DNA of 64,000 nucleotides from Saprospiraceae bacterium (GCA_020627705.1 JAHDGJ010000004.1:124001-188000), one strand, 5' to 3'. Shown: positions 20,103 through 30,483, numbered from the stretch's first letter. Notes: a model not told the origin generated them from the letters alone. Numbers and translations are program-made.

Positions 20103-21458
20103 TTACATGCCAGCACCAATAGGTTGCATTCCACTTTTCCCTTTGAGCCTTCCAGATTTTACTAATCCGTCATACTTTCTCATAAGGAGGTAGCTTTCCA
20201 CTTGCTGCAGAAAATCGAGAACAACTCCAACCAAGATCAACAATGAAGTACCACCGAAAAACAGTGCGAAACCATCATTAACGTTGAACTGTGCCACTAT
20301 TGCTGGGAATATCGAGATAAATCCTAGGAATATTGAACCAGGTAATGTTACTCTTGTAGTTAGAGAATCTATATAATCTTGCGTTTGCTTTCCAGGTTTA
20401 ACACCAGGAATGAATGCATTTTGTCTTTTTAAATATTCTGAGTATTGCTGCGGATTAACTAGAAGTGCCGTATACACATAAGTAAAAATCACAACCAAGA
20501 AAAAGAATATAATATTGTATGGTACAGACTTCCAATTATTAAGGGCCATCAATATGGAACTGTTTGCCGCATCATTACCAGCCATCCAACTACCTAAAGT
20601 ACTTGGTAAGAACATAATCGCCTGAGCGAAAATAATTGGCATAACTCCTGCCGCATTTACCTTTAAAGGAATATAATCTCGAGCACCTGCTAAAGGTATA
20701 CTTCCTCCACTTCTTCCTACCATTCTTTTGGCAAACTGTAGAGGAATCTTTCTGATTCCCTGTACAACAAGAACACAAGCCAAAACTGTAATGAAAAACG
20801 CAGCAAGCTCAATAACAATTACGAATAAACCACCAGGTGCATTCCATCTACTCGCTATTTCACTGGCGAATGATCTTGGAAGTGTTGCGATAATTCCTAT
20901 CATGATCAATAAAGAAATACCATTTCCAATCCCTCTATCAGTTATCTTTTCACCCAACCACATCGCAAGCATCGTACCCGTCGATAGAATAATCATATTA
21001 CTAAACCAAAATACTCCATTCGAAATACCATCATAAACTGCTCCTTGCCCAGTAATTAGGGTCAAGTAAGCCCCACCCTGAACTAGGGTAATAAGAACGG
21101 TAAGAAATCTTGTAATTTGGGTAATTTTTTTTCTACCTGATTCCCCTTCCTTCTGTTGTAATTTTTGGAAATAAGGGACAGCAAATCCCAAAAGCTGAAT
21201 AATGATAGATGCCGTAATGTATGGCATAATACCAAGTGCAAAAACTGAGGCAGTCGAAAAAGCACCACCCGTAAAGGTATTAATCAATCCAAGAAGGTCA
21301 TTGTTAGATCCTAAACTAGCCAAAGAACCTGGAACAACTCCCGGCAATACAACATAACTACCAAATCTAAAAAGGGCTAAGATTGCTAATGTAAATAAAA
21401 GCCTATCTCTAAGCTCTGCAATGCTCCAAATATTCTTTAACGTTTCAATGAATTTCAT
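20103..21458 (-). CDS. secY: Preprotein translocase subunit SecY
   Basis: 451 residues with ten hydrophobic segments, beginning with LLFTLAILALFRFGSYVVLP. The conserved SecY features include IMPYITASIIIQLL and the cytoplasmic loop around KRMVGRSGGSIPLAGARDYI. It forms the protein-conducting channel of the inner membrane with SecE and SecG. It lies in the standard place between rplO and map; no adk gene intervenes. Confidence 0.98.
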   Translation of the reverse strand: MKFIETLKNIWSIAELRDRLLFTLAILALFRFGSYVVLPGVVPGSLASLGSNNDLLGLINTFTGGAFSTASVFALGIMPYITASIIIQLLGFAVPYFQKLQQKEGESGRKKITQITRFLTVLITLVQGGAYLTLITGQGAVYDGISNGVFWFSNMIILSTGTMLAMWLGEKITDRGIGNGISLLIMIGIIATLPRSFASEIASRWNAPGGLFVIVIELAAFFITVLACVLVVQGIRKIPLQFAKRMVGRSGGSIPLAGARDYIPLKVNAAGVMPIIFAQAIMFLPSTLGSWMAGNDAANSSILMALNNWKSVPYNIIFFFLVVIFTYVYTALLVNPQQYSEYLKRQNAFIPGVKPGKQTQDYIDSLTTRVTLPGSIFLGFISIFPAIVAQFNVNDGFALFFGGTSLLILVGVVLDFLQQVESYLLMRKYDGLVKSGRLKGKSGMQPIGAGM

Positions 21459-21475
21459 CTCGGATAAATAATGGG

Positions 21476-21922
21476 TTAAACTATTGTTACGGTTCCTCCT
21501 TTTGCTTCAATCTTTTCTTTAGCTGAAGCAGATATAGCATCTACCGTTACACTTACTTTTTTACTTAAATCTCCGTTTCCTAAAATTTTAACCTTGTCCG
21601 TTTTCTTTATAATTCTTTTCTCATAAAGCGCAGCAGTCGAAATTTCTGATAAACCATATTTATCACTAATTTCTGCCAAGCTTGAAACATTGAATGTAAC
21701 AAACTCCACTCTATTTGGATTTTTGAAACCTCGCTTAGGAAGTCTCATTTGAAGTGGCATTTGTCCCCCTTCAAAATTTCTCTTTTTGCTCCACCCAGAT
21801 CTGGATTTCGCTCCTTTATGTCCTCTAGTTGATGTACCACCTTTTCCTGATCCTTGACCTCTACCAACTCTTGTTGAACTCTTTACTGAACCTTTTGCAG
21901 GTTTTAAATTATGCAATTCCAT
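21476..21922 (-). CDS. rplO: 50S ribosomal protein L15
   Basis: 148 residues. The Gly/Arg-rich N-terminal extension (GRGQGSGKGGTSTRGHKGAK) and the globular C-terminal domain (VKILGNGDLSKKVSVTVDAI) are typical. It follows rpmD by 2 nt. Confidence 0.98.
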   Translation of the reverse strand: MELHNLKPAKGSVKSSTRVGRGQGSGKGGTSTRGHKGAKSRSGWSKKRNFEGGQMPLQMRLPKRGFKNPNRVEFVTFNVSSLAEISDKYGLSEISTAALYEKRIIKKTDKVKILGNGDLSKKVSVTVDAISASAKEKIEAKGGTVTIV

Positions 21923-21924
21923 TT

Positions 21925-22104
21925 TTAAGCGTCTTCTACAGTTACTAAATGAGAAACCTTTCTAACCATCCCCAAAATTTGAGGTGTAGCTTCTTTGACC
22001 ACAGACTGGTTGGTTTTTCTTAAACCAAGAGCGAATAACGTTGCTTTTTGACGTTTCGGTCTGTCGATTTTACTTTTAACCTGTGTAATTTTTATTTTTC
22101 CCAT
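21925..22104 (-). CDS. rpmD: 50S ribosomal protein L30
   Basis: A 59-residue frame between rpsE and rplO reads [20 protein letters not shown], then [20 protein letters not shown] and on to SHLVTVEDA. This is bacterial L30 by sequence and position. It is easily missed because of its length. Confidence 0.97.
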   Translation of the reverse strand: MGKIKITQVKSKIDRPKRQKATLFALGLRKTNQSVVKEATPQILGMVRKVSHLVTVEDA

Positions 22105-22120
22105 TTCTTATCCTAGCTTT

Positions 22121-22639
22121 TTATCCTTCGAATAATTCTTTGATACCAATTCCTCTTTGTCTTGCTACTTCGTAAGGACTTCTAAGTTTAAGCAATGCAT
22201 CAATGGTAGCTTTTACCACATTATGCGGGTTAGAAGAACCCTGTGATTTAGCCAATACATTTTGAATACCTGCTATTTCTAATACTGCTCTCATCGGACC
22301 TCCAGCAATTACCCCGGTACCCTCTGATGCAGGTTTAATTAATACTTTTCCAGCACCGTATTTACCCAATTGCTCGTGTGGTATAGTCCCTTTGAGCAAA
22401 GGAAATTTGTGCATATTTTTCTTAGCGTCATCGACAGCTTTAGCAATAGACTGTTGAACGTCTCTTGCTTTACCCATACCATGTCCTACTGATCCTTTTC
22501 CATCTCCAACAACAACTAAGGCAGAAAAACTAAAAGTTCTACCCCCTTTGTTCACTTTAGTAACCCTGTTTAAGTTTACTAATTTTTCTTTTAATTCAAC
22601 GTCCTGAGTCGCTTTAACTCTGTCTTGTCTTTTTGCCAT
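22121..22639 (-). CDS. rpsE: 30S ribosomal protein S5
   Basis: 172 residues. The N-terminal dsRNA-binding-like domain ([20 protein letters not shown]-like segment) and the C-terminal domain ([39 protein letters not shown]) are complete. S5 supports translational fidelity near the mRNA entry site. It lies in the spc part of the cluster. Confidence 0.98.
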   Translation of the reverse strand: MAKRQDRVKATQDVELKEKLVNLNRVTKVNKGGRTFSFSALVVVGDGKGSVGHGMGKARDVQQSIAKAVDDAKKNMHKFPLLKGTIPHEQLGKYGAGKVLIKPASEGTGVIAGGPMRAVLEIAGIQNVLAKSQGSSNPHNVVKATIDALLKLRSPYEVARQRGIGIKELFEG

Positions 22640-22649
22640 TGTCTATGAT

Positions 22650-22988
22650 TTAGAATTGAAGACCAGCCTCTCTAGCTGCATCTGCCAATGCTTTAATTCT
22701 TCCGTGATATAAATAACCCCCTCTGTCAAAAACAACAGAGTCAATATTTTGACCTTTTGCTTTCTCTGCAAGCGCCTTGCCTACTGCAGCAGCTTGCTCC
22801 ACCTTGTTGCCTTTTAAGCCAACAGAGCTCGCACTAGCTAAAGTGGATCCAGTGAGATCATCGATTAATTGACCGTAGATTTCTTTATTACTTCTGAATA
22901 CAGAAAATCTTGGTTTATCATTGGTACCAGAAATTTTTCTTCTGATTCCCAAATGGATTTTTTTACGTCTTTTTGCTTTACTAAACAT
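22650..22988 (-). CDS. rplR: 50S ribosomal protein L18
   Basis: 112 residues. L18/5S rRNA-binding fold: [20 protein letters not shown] and the C-terminal [28 protein letters not shown] region. It binds 5S rRNA with L5. Position between rplF and rpsE is conserved. Confidence 0.98.
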   Translation of the reverse strand: MFSKAKRRKKIHLGIRRKISGTNDKPRFSVFRSNKEIYGQLIDDLTGSTLASASSVGLKGNKVEQAAAVGKALAEKAKGQNIDSVVFDRGGYLYHGRIKALADAAREAGLQF

Positions 22989-22999
22989 CTTATTTAGAT

Positions 23000-23551
23000 T
23001 TAACCAGCTGTTTTACCTTGTTTTCTTCTTAGCTCTTCACCCTTGAACTTAATACCCTTTCCTTTGTATGGCTCAGGTTTTCTAAAGGCTCTAATTTTGG
23101 CAGCTATTTGACCAATTAATTGCTTGTCAATACTTTCCAAGACAACCATAGGATTTGAACCTTTTTCTGACACCGTTGTCACTTTTACCTCTGCAGGAAC
23201 TGCAAACATAATCGGGTGAGAATATCCCAGCGTCAATTCTAAAAGTTGTCCAGTGTTGTTTGCTCTATATCCAACACCCACTAGTTCTAATTCTTTTTTA
23301 TATCCTTCCGATACACCAACCACCATATTGTTAATAAGTGATCTATACAAACCATGCATGGCTTTGTGTCTTTTTTGTTCGGTAGGTCTTTCAACAGTCA
23401 ATTCTCCTTCTTCAATATTCAATTTCAAATCTGGATCTATCTGTTGCGTCAATTCCCCTTTAGGACCTTTAACCGTCACTAGATTGGATGCACTTATATC
23501 AATGCTAATTCCACTTGGAATTGAAATTGGAGCTTTACCTATTCTTGACAT
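23000..23551 (-). CDS. rplF: 50S ribosomal protein L6
   Basis: 183 residues with the two repeated L6 domains: [36 protein letters not shown], and the C-terminal [20 protein letters not shown]. It lies near the factor-binding site of the large subunit. It follows rpsH by 21 nt. Confidence 0.98.
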   Translation of the reverse strand: MSRIGKAPISIPSGISIDISASNLVTVKGPKGELTQQIDPDLKLNIEEGELTVERPTEQKRHKAMHGLYRSLINNMVVGVSEGYKKELELVGVGYRANNTGQLLELTLGYSHPIMFAVPAEVKVTTVSEKGSNPMVVLESIDKQLIGQIAAKIRAFRKPEPYKGKGIKFKGEELRRKQGKTAG

Positions 23552-23572
23552 GTTTTTATACTATCTTATTGA

Positions 23573-23977
23573 TTAATATACGTAGCACATAACTTCACCA
23601 CCTACATTTTGTTTTCTTGCCTGCTTATCAGTCATCAAACCTTTAGATGTAGAAACGATTGCGATACCTAATCCATTTATAATTCTAGGCAATTCATTAA
23701 CTGGAGAGTACTTTCTCAAACCTGGTTTACTAATTCTGCCCATTTTTCTTATTGTAGGAATACCTGTTTTCTTATCGTATTTTAATGCGATACTGATAAT
23801 CCCTTGCTTACCTGCTTCCTTATCGAATTTGTATTTTGAGATATAACCCTGCTCATACAATATTTCGGTAATTTTCTTCTTGGTGTTAGACATCGGAATC
23901 TCTACTACTCTATGTCTTGCCTGTTGGGCATTTCTTATCCGAGTCAAGTAATCTGCTATAGAATCTGTTACTGCCAT
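23573..23977 (-). CDS. rpsH: 30S ribosomal protein S8
   Basis: 134 residues. The S8 domains (DSIADYLTRIRNAQQARHRV, KPGLRKYSPVNELPRIINGL, GIAIVSTSKGLMTDKQARKQ) are complete. In other bacteria S8 autoregulates the spc operon, but I see no identifiable operator here. Confidence 0.98.
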   Translation of the reverse strand: MAVTDSIADYLTRIRNAQQARHRVVEIPMSNTKKKITEILYEQGYISKYKFDKEAGKQGIISIALKYDKKTGIPTIRKMGRISKPGLRKYSPVNELPRIINGLGIAIVSTSKGLMTDKQARKQNVGGEVMCYVY

Positions 23978-23992
23978 TTTTTCTTTGTTATA

Positions 23993-24262
23993 TTACCAAC
24001 TAGCTTTGGTTACACCTGGAATTTTTCCAGCAAGCGCCATCTGTCTAAATGTTACTCTGTTAATTCCAAATTTTCTCATATACCCTTTAGGTCTTCCCGT
24101 AAGTTTGCATCTGTTATGCAATCTTACTTTTGAAGAATTTTTAGGAAGCTTGTCTAACTCTTCCCAATTTCCTTCTTCTTTTAATTTTTTTCTGAGCTCC
24201 GCATACTTCTTAACCAATCGCTCTCTTTTGTGCTCTCTTGCTATTATTGCTTTACGTGCCAT
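23993..24262 (-). CDS. rpsN: 30S ribosomal protein S14 (zinc-free type)
   Basis: 89 residues, the long form. It lacks the C-x-x-C pairs of zinc-binding S14 and ends with the conserved [22 protein letters not shown] segment, preceded by [20 protein letters not shown]. It lies between rplE and rpsH. Confidence 0.98.
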   Translation of the reverse strand: MARKAIIAREHKRERLVKKYAELRKKLKEEGNWEELDKLPKNSSKVRLHNRCKLTGRPKGYMRKFGINRVTFRQMALAGKIPGVTKASW

Positions 24263-24269
24263 GATGCAA

Positions 24270-24827
24270 TTATTTATTTTGATTTTTAAACGGCATACCC
24301 ATCTCTTTTAAGAGAGCTAGACATTCCAAATCTGTTTTTGCGGTAGTTACAAACGTAATGTCCATACCACCAATATCTTTTACTTGATCTATATCAATTT
24401 CTGGAAATATGATTTGCTCAGTTATGCCCATCGTATAATTACCACGACCATCAAAGCTTTTATCACTGATTCCTCTGAAATCTCGTACCCTAGGTAAGGC
24501 AACAGCGATTAGTCTTTCCATAAATTCGTACATTCTGTTACCTCTTAAGGTTACTCTTGCACCAATTGGCATCTCTTCTCTTAGCTTAAAGTTAGAGATT
24601 GACTTTTTTGCTTTTGTAGGTACCGCTTTTTGACCCGCAATTACTGTCAGTTCTTCCAAAGCATTTTCTACAAGCTTCTTGTCTTGAGTAGCTTTACCCA
24701 CACCTTTATTGATGCAGATCTTTAAAATCTTAGGTATTTGCATTGAACTTTTAAATTCAAACTGTTCCTGTAATTTAGGAACTACCTCTTCATAATATTT
24801 CGTTCTAAGCGACGGCGTGTAACTCAT
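24270..24827 (-). CDS. rplE: 50S ribosomal protein L5
   Basis: 185 residues. Conserved L5 segments include [40 protein letters not shown] and [20 protein letters not shown]. It binds 5S rRNA. Its ATG overlaps the rplX stop by 1 nt (TAATG), so the two are coupled. Confidence 0.98.
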   Translation of the reverse strand: MSYTPSLRTKYYEEVVPKLQEQFEFKSSMQIPKILKICINKGVGKATQDKKLVENALEELTVIAGQKAVPTKAKKSISNFKLREEMPIGARVTLRGNRMYEFMERLIAVALPRVRDFRGISDKSFDGRGNYTMGITEQIIFPEIDIDQVKDIGGMDITFVTTAKTDLECLALLKEMGMPFKNQNK

Positions 24828-25159
24828 TAGCTGATGATTTCACCTGATTTTTTAGAATATCTAACATTTTTCCCATCCACCTTTTTTCTTCCAATTCTAG
24901 AAGCATCCCCAGATTTAGGATCTACTAGCATTACGTTAGAAGCATGAATAGGTGCATTTATCTCATTTATACCACCTGGTTCATCTGGAGTTGGCTTGGT
25001 GTGCTTTTTTCTCAAATTCACACCTTCCACGATTACCCTATTTTTATTAGGGAAAACTTCCATGACCTTACCTTCTGTGCCTTTATAGGATCCACTGATT
25101 ACTTTAACCATGTCTCCTTTTTTTACATGTAATTTCGGCTGAAATCTATGTTTTGTCAT
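24827..25159 (-). CDS. rplX: 50S ribosomal protein L24
   Basis: 110 residues with an N-terminal KOW motif ([40 protein letters not shown]). L24 initiates large-subunit assembly. It lies between rplN and rplE. Confidence 0.98.
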   Translation of the reverse strand: MTKHRFQPKLHVKKGDMVKVISGSYKGTEGKVMEVFPNKNRVIVEGVNLRKKHTKPTPDEPGGINEINAPIHASNVMLVDPKSGDASRIGRKKVDGKNVRYSKKSGEIIS

Positions 25160-25169
25160 TGTTTTAATC

Positions 25170-25535
25170 TTAAAGTACCTCTGGGGCTAATGAAATAATT
25201 CTCATATACTCTTTATCCCTCAATTCTCTTGCTACCGGTCCAAAAATACGTGTACCTCTAGGCTCTTCTGATTCGGTAAGAAGCACTACTGCATTGTCAT
25301 CAAAACGAATATAGCTGCCATCATTTCTTCTGATTTCTTTTTTCGTTCTAACTACTACAGCTTTTGAAACAGTACCCTTTTTCAACCCACCAGGAGCTGC
25401 TTGTTTTACTGTACATACTATTTGGTCTCCTACAGAAGCATATCTTCTTTTGGAACCTCCTAATACACGGATACAAAGAACCTCCTTGGCTCCACTATTA
25501 TCCGCTACATTTAATCTGGATTCTTGTTGAATCAT
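25170..25535 (-). CDS. rplN: 50S ribosomal protein L14
   Basis: 121 residues, the standard length. [20 protein letters not shown], then [20 protein letters not shown] and [24 protein letters not shown] form the L14 five-stranded barrel. It lies 20 nt after rpsQ. Confidence 0.98.
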   Translation of the reverse strand: MIQQESRLNVADNSGAKEVLCIRVLGGSKRRYASVGDQIVCTVKQAAPGGLKKGTVSKAVVVRTKKEIRRNDGSYIRFDDNAVVLLTESEEPRGTRIFGPVARELRDKEYMRIISLAPEVL

Positions 25536-25555
25536 TGCCTAATCTTTTTAACTAG

Positions 25556-25822
25556 TTACTTAGCTTTTTCTATAACCTCTATCAATCTCCAAGTCTTCTT
25601 TTTACTTAGAGGTCGTGTTTCTGTAATTCGTACAACATCTCCTTCGTTGCATTCATTCTTTTCATCATGAGCAAAGAATTTCTTGGATTTCTTTACGAAT
25701 TTTCCATAAATCGGGTGCATCAGCTTTCGCTCCACCAAAACAGTGATGGTTTTATCCATTTTATTACTGGACACAACTCCAATTCGCTGTTTACGAAGAT
25801 TTTTGGTTGTAGCTTCAGACAT
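25556..25822 (-). CDS. rpsQ: 30S ribosomal protein S17
   Basis: 88 residues, OB fold. [20 protein letters not shown] and the C-terminal [20 protein letters not shown] are diagnostic of S17. It follows rpmC by 3 nt. Confidence 0.98.
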   Translation of the reverse strand: MSEATTKNLRKQRIGVVSSNKMDKTITVLVERKLMHPIYGKFVKKSKKFFAHDEKNECNEGDVVRITETRPLSKKKTWRLIEVIEKAK

Positions 25823-25825
25823 AGT

Positions 25826-26086
25826 TTATTTATTTCTTCTTCTGTTTCTAATTTTTGAACGCTTCGCTAGTTGCTCCTCAGTCATTGCTGCCATCTCTCT
25901 TCGACGCACTTCAGTATTCAATCTTGCGATGTCTCTTCTAATCTCTTTGATCGTCTGTGGATTTTCCAATCCTTTTACTGCATGATCAAATTTTAGTTTA
26001 GTGTACTGAACCTCAGTTTCTCTTAATTCATTAAGCAAATCTGCATCAGTAAACTCTTGTAGCTCGATATATTTTTTAGTAGCCAT
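25826..26086 (-). CDS. rpmC: 50S ribosomal protein L29, C-terminally extended
   Basis: 86 residues, about 20 more than usual. The two-helix L29 core (LQEFTDADLLNELRETEVQY, IKEIRRDIARLNTEVRRREM) is followed by a basic tail ending RSKIRNRRRNK. It lies near the peptide exit tunnel. Order rplP-rpmC-rpsQ is conserved. Confidence 0.96.
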   Translation of the reverse strand: MATKKYIELQEFTDADLLNELRETEVQYTKLKFDHAVKGLENPQTIKEIRRDIARLNTEVRRREMAAMTEEQLAKRSKIRNRRRNK

Positions 26087-26088
26087 AA

Positions 26089-26508
26089 TTATTCTACGTA
26101 ATCTCTTCTAACAACAGTTTTAGTTTTCATTGGCAATTTTTGGGCCGCCAATCTCAAGCCCTCTTTAGCGATTTCGTAAGGAACTCCATCCATTTCGAAT
26201 AAAATTCTCCCCGGTTTTACAACCGCTACGTAATGAGACAACGCCCCTTTACCCTTACCCATCCTTACTTCGGCTGGCTTTGAGGTAATTGGTTTGTCCG
26301 GAAAAATTCTAATCCAAACCTTACCTTGTCTTTGCATGTACCTAGTCATTGCAATCCTCGCTGCTTCGATCTGTCTATTTGTGATCCAACCAGCTTCCAA
26401 AGTTTTCAATCCAAAAGAGCCAAATGCAACGGTACTCCCTCGATGGGCAAGACCTCTATTTCGGCCCTTTTGCATTTTTCTATATTTCGTTCTTTTCGGT
26501 TGTAACAT
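26089..26508 (-). CDS. rplP: 50S ribosomal protein L16
   Basis: 139 residues. [20 protein letters not shown] and the conserved [20 protein letters not shown] and [20 protein letters not shown] segments identify L16. An upstream -7-like box at 26546-26553 suggests a promoter of its own within the cluster, after rpsC. Confidence 0.98.
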   Translation of the reverse strand: MLQPKRTKYRKMQKGRNRGLAHRGSTVAFGSFGLKTLEAGWITNRQIEAARIAMTRYMQRQGKVWIRIFPDKPITSKPAEVRMGKGKGALSHYVAVVKPGRILFEMDGVPYEIAKEGLRLAAQKLPMKTKTVVRRDYVE

Positions 26509-26523
26509 GCTATTTTTTTAAGT

Positions 26524-26553
26524 TTCCCCTTGGAAAAAAGTTCGGCAAAGGTA
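26524..26553 (-). promoter_or_regulatory. Internal promoter box and leader hairpin before rplP
   Basis: On the minus strand 26553-26546 reads TACCTTTG followed by C, an exact TAnnTTTG match, 38 nt before the rplP ATG. A 5-bp stem with a 4-nt loop (TTTCC/GGAAA, around 26524-26537) follows it in the leader. Confidence 0.5.
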
Positions 26554-26568
26554 CTAATTATTTAATTA

Positions 26569-27321
26569 CTAATTTCTTCTGTTGCCTCCTCGGCCACCTC
26601 TATTATCACGGTTTCCTCCTCGGTTATCTCTTCCTCTTCCACCTCCTCGGCCGCCTCGTTTGTTGTCTACACCAACATTTGGTGATAAATCTCTTTTTCC
26701 TAAAACTTCCCCTTTACAAATCCATACTTTAATTCCAATCTTACCATATACTGTAAGTGCTTCAGTTAAGGCATAGTCTATATCACTCCTGAAAGTATGA
26801 AGAGGAGTTCTTCCTTCTTTATATTCTTCGGATCGAGCCATCTCTGCTCCATTCAATCTTCCACTAATTCTAACTTTGATTCCATCTGCTCCCGCTCTCA
26901 TTGATGACTGAATAGACATCTTGATTGCTCTTCTATAATTCATTCTACCCTCAATCTGTCTTGCAATACCGTCTCCAACGATTGCAGCATCTAATTCAGG
27001 CTTTCTAATTTCTACGATGTTGATTTGCACATCTTGCTTCGTAAGTTTTTTCAACTCTTCACGAATTCTGTCTACCTCAGATCCACCTTTACCAATAATA
27101 ATACCTGGTCTAGAAGTGTGGATTGTTACGGTAATTCTTTTCAGCGTACGCTCAATGATGATACGTGCTATTCCACCTTTGTTTACTCTGGCATATAAAT
27201 AGGTTCGGATTTTTTCGTCCTCCACTAATTTTTTAGCAAAATCTTTACCACCGTACCAGTTGGATTCCCAACCTCTGATGATGCCTAATCTGTTACCTAT
27301 TGGATTTGTCTTTTGACCCAT
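26569..27321 (-). CDS. rpsC: 30S ribosomal protein S3 with RGG-rich tail
   Basis: 250 residues. The N-terminal KH domain ([19 protein letters not shown]) and the C-terminal domain ([37 protein letters not shown]) are normal. The last 34 residues are an unusual run of Arg-Gly-Gly and Asn repeats (from VGVDNKRGG to GGNRRN), basic and disordered, resembling RNA-binding RGG boxes. S3 lines the mRNA entry tunnel and its C-terminus is exposed. The tail could bind RNA; this is inference. Confidence 0.97.
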   Translation of the reverse strand: MGQKTNPIGNRLGIIRGWESNWYGGKDFAKKLVEDEKIRTYLYARVNKGGIARIIIERTLKRITVTIHTSRPGIIIGKGGSEVDRIREELKKLTKQDVQINIVEIRKPELDAAIVGDGIARQIEGRMNYRRAIKMSIQSSMRAGADGIKVRISGRLNGAEMARSEEYKEGRTPLHTFRSDIDYALTEALTVYGKIGIKVWICKGEVLGKRDLSPNVGVDNKRGGRGGGRGRDNRGGNRDNRGGRGGNRRN

Positions 27322-27333
27322 TTTTAGCCTTTA

Positions 27334-27717
27334 TTATTCTTCTGTTTTATCTGATTCTTGTTCTTCAATCGGAACTTTATTTTCTACAATAAACGTGACA
27401 TGACTTTGTCTCTTTCTGATTCGGTGTGCTCTACCATGAGGAGCTGGTCTAAATCTTTTTAAAGATGTACCACTATCCACGAAAGCTGTTTTTAGAAACA
27501 GATCATAATCATCAGCGCTAAATGCCATGTCGTTTTTGTTTTCCCAATTGGCAATTGCAGATAACAATAATTTTTCCGTCCAAGTGGCTGCCTCTCTTTT
27601 GTTGAATTTCAACATGTTTAAAGCGATATCCACTCTTTTCCCTCTAATCATATCTACCACTTGTCGCATCTTTCGAGCCGACATTGGTACATTTTTAAGT
27701 TTTGCGGTTGCTTCCAT
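27334..27717 (-). CDS. rplV: 50S ribosomal protein L22
   Basis: 127 residues. L22 fold: LKNVPMSARKMRQVVDMIRG, and the extended hairpin region ending FRPAPHGRAHRIRKRQSHVT. Its hairpin reaches the exit tunnel. It lies between rpsS and rpsC. Confidence 0.98.
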   Translation of the reverse strand: MEATAKLKNVPMSARKMRQVVDMIRGKRVDIALNMLKFNKREAATWTEKLLLSAIANWENKNDMAFSADDYDLFLKTAFVDSGTSLKRFRPAPHGRAHRIRKRQSHVTFIVENKVPIEEQESDKTEE

Positions 27718-27737
27718 TTTTAACTTTTTAAAAGTTA

Positions 27738-28001
27738 TTATCTATTTCCAGTGTGACCTTTGAATGTTCGCGTTGGAGAAAATTCACCAAGCTTATGTCC
27801 AACCATGTTTTCAGTAACAAAAACTGGAATAAAAGTTTTTCCGTTGTGCACTGCTATGGTTTGGCCAACCATATCAGGAATGATCATTGATGATCTTGCC
27901 CAAGTCTTTATTACTGACTTTTTATTACTCTCTTTCGCAGCATACACTTTTTTAAGTAAGCTGTGAGAAACGTATGGTCCTTTTTTTATTGATCTAGCCA
28001 T
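27738..28001 (-). CDS. rpsS: 30S ribosomal protein S19
   Basis: 87 residues. [20 protein letters not shown] and the C-terminal [20 protein letters not shown] are characteristic. It lies in the 30S head next to S13. The order rplB-rpsS-rplV is conserved. Confidence 0.98.
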   Translation of the reverse strand: MARSIKKGPYVSHSLLKKVYAAKESNKKSVIKTWARSSMIIPDMVGQTIAVHNGKTFIPVFVTENMVGHKLGEFSPTRTFKGHTGNR

Positions 28002-28006
28002 AACTT

Positions 28007-28831
28007 TTATTTTTTCCGTCTAGAGATGATTAATCTGTTAGACTTTTTCTTTGGATTTCTTGTTTTTTGACCTTTTGCCATCACACCAGTACGTGATCTT
28101 GGGTGACCCCCTGATGCACGACCTTCACCACCACCCATTGGGTGATCAACTGGGTTCATCGCCACCCCTCTAACTCTTGGTCTTCTACCCAACCATCTTT
28201 TGGCACCAGCCTTACCTAGGACCTTAAGTCCATGATCAGGATTAGAGGTGGTACCTATAACTGCTTTACAGGTTAACAAAATTCTTCTCACCTCACTTGA
28301 AGGAAGCTTTACAATAGCATACTTCCCTTCTCTTCCCATCAATACTCCATAAGTCCCAGCACTTCTTGCCAAAGCTCCACCTTTCCCTGGAGTCATTTCT
28401 ATATTGTGAATAGAAGAACCCAAAGGAATCTTACTTAAATACATCGCATGCCCCACATCAGGAGTTGCAGTGTCACCTGACATTACTTTATCTCCAACCT
28501 TTAACTTATCAGGAGCAACGATATATCGCTTTTCTCCATCCGTATACTCAACCAAAGCAATAAACGCTGATCTGTTTGGATCATATTCTATGGTCTTCAC
28601 TTCAGCAGACATGCCGTCTTTGTTCCTTAAGAAATCGATGACACGGTATCTTCTTTTATGTCCACCTCCTCTATTTCTCACAGTCATTTTACCAGAGTTG
28701 TTTCTACCTCCAGTTCTGTGGAGTTTCTTCAACAATGTCTTTTCTGCCTTCACATTGGAAAGACCAGAATAGTCAACTGTTACTTTTTGTCTGAGACCAG
28801 GTGTAACTGGTTTATATTTCTTTAATGCCAT
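28007..28831 (-). CDS. rplB: 50S ribosomal protein L2
   Basis: 274 residues, standard. The N-terminal RNA-binding domain and the C-terminal segment [20 protein letters not shown] containing the conserved His near the peptidyl-transferase centre are present. It ends with a basic tail ([20 protein letters not shown]). Confidence 0.98.
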   Translation of the reverse strand: MALKKYKPVTPGLRQKVTVDYSGLSNVKAEKTLLKKLHRTGGRNNSGKMTVRNRGGGHKRRYRVIDFLRNKDGMSAEVKTIEYDPNRSAFIALVEYTDGEKRYIVAPDKLKVGDKVMSGDTATPDVGHAMYLSKIPLGSSIHNIEMTPGKGGALARSAGTYGVLMGREGKYAIVKLPSSEVRRILLTCKAVIGTTSNPDHGLKVLGKAGAKRWLGRRPRVRGVAMNPVDHPMGGGEGRASGGHPRSRTGVMAKGQKTRNPKKKSNRLIISRRKK

Positions 28832-28840
28832 TTTTAATGA

Positions 28841-29137
28841 TTATAGATCACCGAAGAAATCAATGGTTTCTCCTTCGTTTAATGTAATAATTGCCTTCTT
28901 GTAAGAGCTAGTTCTGCCTTTAATCAAGCCAGATCTAGTATTTCTATTTTTAGACTTTGGTGCCACAATCATTGTATTGACCGCACTTACGCCTACACTG
29001 AACTCCTTTTCAATCGCCTTTTTAATCTCAATTTTGTTCGCTTTTTTGTTAACGACAAAACTGTACTGCGTCAAATTATCAGAAAGCATTTCGCTTTTCT
29101 CAGAGATAATTGGCTTTATTAAAATTTGTTTGTTCAT
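28841..29137 (-). CDS. rplW: 50S ribosomal protein L23
   Basis: 98 residues. The core IKPIISEKSEMLSDNLTQYS and FVVNKKANKIEIKKAIEKEF identify L23. It is the docking site at the exit tunnel for trigger factor and SRP. It lies 24 nt after rplD. Confidence 0.98.
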   Translation of the reverse strand: MNKQILIKPIISEKSEMLSDNLTQYSFVVNKKANKIEIKKAIEKEFSVGVSAVNTMIVAPKSKNRNTRSGLIKGRTSSYKKAIITLNEGETIDFFGDL

Positions 29138-29161
29138 TTCTATTTCTTTTAGCTGCTGCGA

Positions 29162-29791
29162 TTATTTAGATTGAAAGCTTTCTGCAATTTTACCAATCGC
29201 ACTTTCAGATACCAATAATGTTTTAGCCTTCATGATTTCATAGGTGTTCAACTCACTAGCTGAAACCACCCCAGATTTTGCTATGTTGCGCGCAGATAAG
29301 TGTAAATTCTTATCATAATCTCCAGTCACAATCAATGATCTTCCGTCCAACTCTAGATTCTTGAGAACCTTGTTAAATTCTTTTGTTGCAGGAGCATCAA
29401 ATGTAAAATCCTCAATAATTTTCAAAGATCCATTTTGAGCTTTCAAGGACAAAGCGCTTTTTCGTGCTAACCTTTTCACCTTCTTATTGACTCCTACATT
29501 GTATTTTCTTGGCCTTGGTCCAAAAATTCTACCTCCACCTCTAAACAAAGGATTTTTCAATGATCCAGCTCTTGCTGTACCTGTCCCTTTTTGCTTTTTG
29601 ATTTTTTTGGTCGAACCTTTGATCTCACCTCTTTCTTTTGCCTTGTGCGTACCTTGTCTTTGGTTTGCTAAATATTGCTTAACAGCCAAGTATAGTACAT
29701 GCTCATTTGGCTCAATGCCAAATATTTCATCTGGAAGATCTACTTTCTTTCCAGCTGACTTACCGTTTATTCCTAATACGTCTACTTTCAT
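29162..29791 (-). CDS. rplD: 50S ribosomal protein L4
   Basis: 209 residues. The exit-tunnel loop (KKQKGTGTARAGSLKNPLFR, GGGRIFGPRPRKYNVGVNKK) and the C-terminal Rossmann-like domain are complete. In gammaproteobacteria L4 autoregulates the S10 operon. Whether that holds here is unknown, but a hairpin lies before rplC. Confidence 0.98.
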   Translation of the reverse strand: MKVDVLGINGKSAGKKVDLPDEIFGIEPNEHVLYLAVKQYLANQRQGTHKAKERGEIKGSTKKIKKQKGTGTARAGSLKNPLFRGGGRIFGPRPRKYNVGVNKKVKRLARKSALSLKAQNGSLKIIEDFTFDAPATKEFNKVLKNLELDGRSLIVTGDYDKNLHLSARNIAKSGVVSASELNTYEIMKAKTLLVSESAIGKIAESFQSK

Positions 29792-29793
29792 TT

Positions 29794-30417
29794 CTAAGCT
29801 CTTTCAATGATTACAAATGAACCTTTATGACCAGGAATTGCACCTTTAATGAGCAATAGGTTTTTCTCCGCAAGGATTTTAACCACCTGAAGGTTTTTAA
29901 TTTTATTTCTTTTGCCACCAGTTCTTCCAGCCATTCGCATACCTTTCATAACTTTTGCAGGATACGATGCGGCACCAATAGAACCAGGAGCTCTTAGTCT
30001 GTTATGCTGACCATGTGTTGCGTCTCCAACCCCTCTAAATCCATGTCTCTTTACAACCCCTTGAAATCCTTTACCTTTTGAAGTACCCACAGCGTGGACT
30101 TTATCTCCTTCAGTAAAAACATCAGAAATAGCAATTTCTTCGCCCTGAGTTTTTTGAATTTCAAAATCTCTAAATTCAACCAACTTTCTTTTAGGCGTGG
30201 TGTTCGCTTTTGCGAAATGGCCCATCATTTGTTGGCTGGTGTTTTTTTCTTTTGCCTCTCCGTAACCCAATTGTAAAGCGAAATAACCATCGGTTTCTTC
30301 TGTTTTTACCTGAGTAATTACATTAGGCAAGGCTTCAACTACGGTACAAGAAATATTCTTACCAGCTTCCGTATGGATGCTCGTCATGCCTATTTTCTTA
30401 CCAATTAATCCTTCCAT
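29794..30417 (-). CDS. rplC: 50S ribosomal protein L3
   Basis: 207 residues. [20 protein letters not shown], then the conserved [33 protein letters not shown] and [11 protein letters not shown] segments of L3, which reaches the peptidyl-transferase centre. It starts 103 nt after the rpsJ stop, a longer gap than elsewhere in the S10 group. Confidence 0.98.
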   Translation of the reverse strand: MEGLIGKKIGMTSIHTEAGKNISCTVVEALPNVITQVKTEETDGYFALQLGYGEAKEKNTSQQMMGHFAKANTTPKRKLVEFRDFEIQKTQGEEIAISDVFTEGDKVHAVGTSKGKGFQGVVKRHGFRGVGDATHGQHNRLRAPGSIGAASYPAKVMKGMRMAGRTGGKRNKIKNLQVVKILAEKNLLLIKGAIPGHKGSFVIIERA

Positions 30418-30452
30418 ATCTTCTTTTTGTCAAAGACATTAGCTTGAAAGCG

Positions 30453-30483
30453 GTCCCCAGTATCCAAAATCGGACTTAGGGAC
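30453..30483 (-). promoter_or_regulatory. Possible structured leader element between rpsJ and rplC
   Basis: The 103-nt gap holds a hairpin with an outer 5-bp stem (GTCCC/GGGAC), an internal loop, and an inner TCC/GGA stem. It is not followed by a T run on either strand, so it is more likely an mRNA structure or processing site than a terminator. Regulatory function is not shown. Confidence 0.3.

Noticed and set aside
23912-24311. Two plus-strand open frames of 73 and 108 codons
   Set aside because: They are antisense to rpsH, rpsN and rplE; composition is that of a complementary strand.
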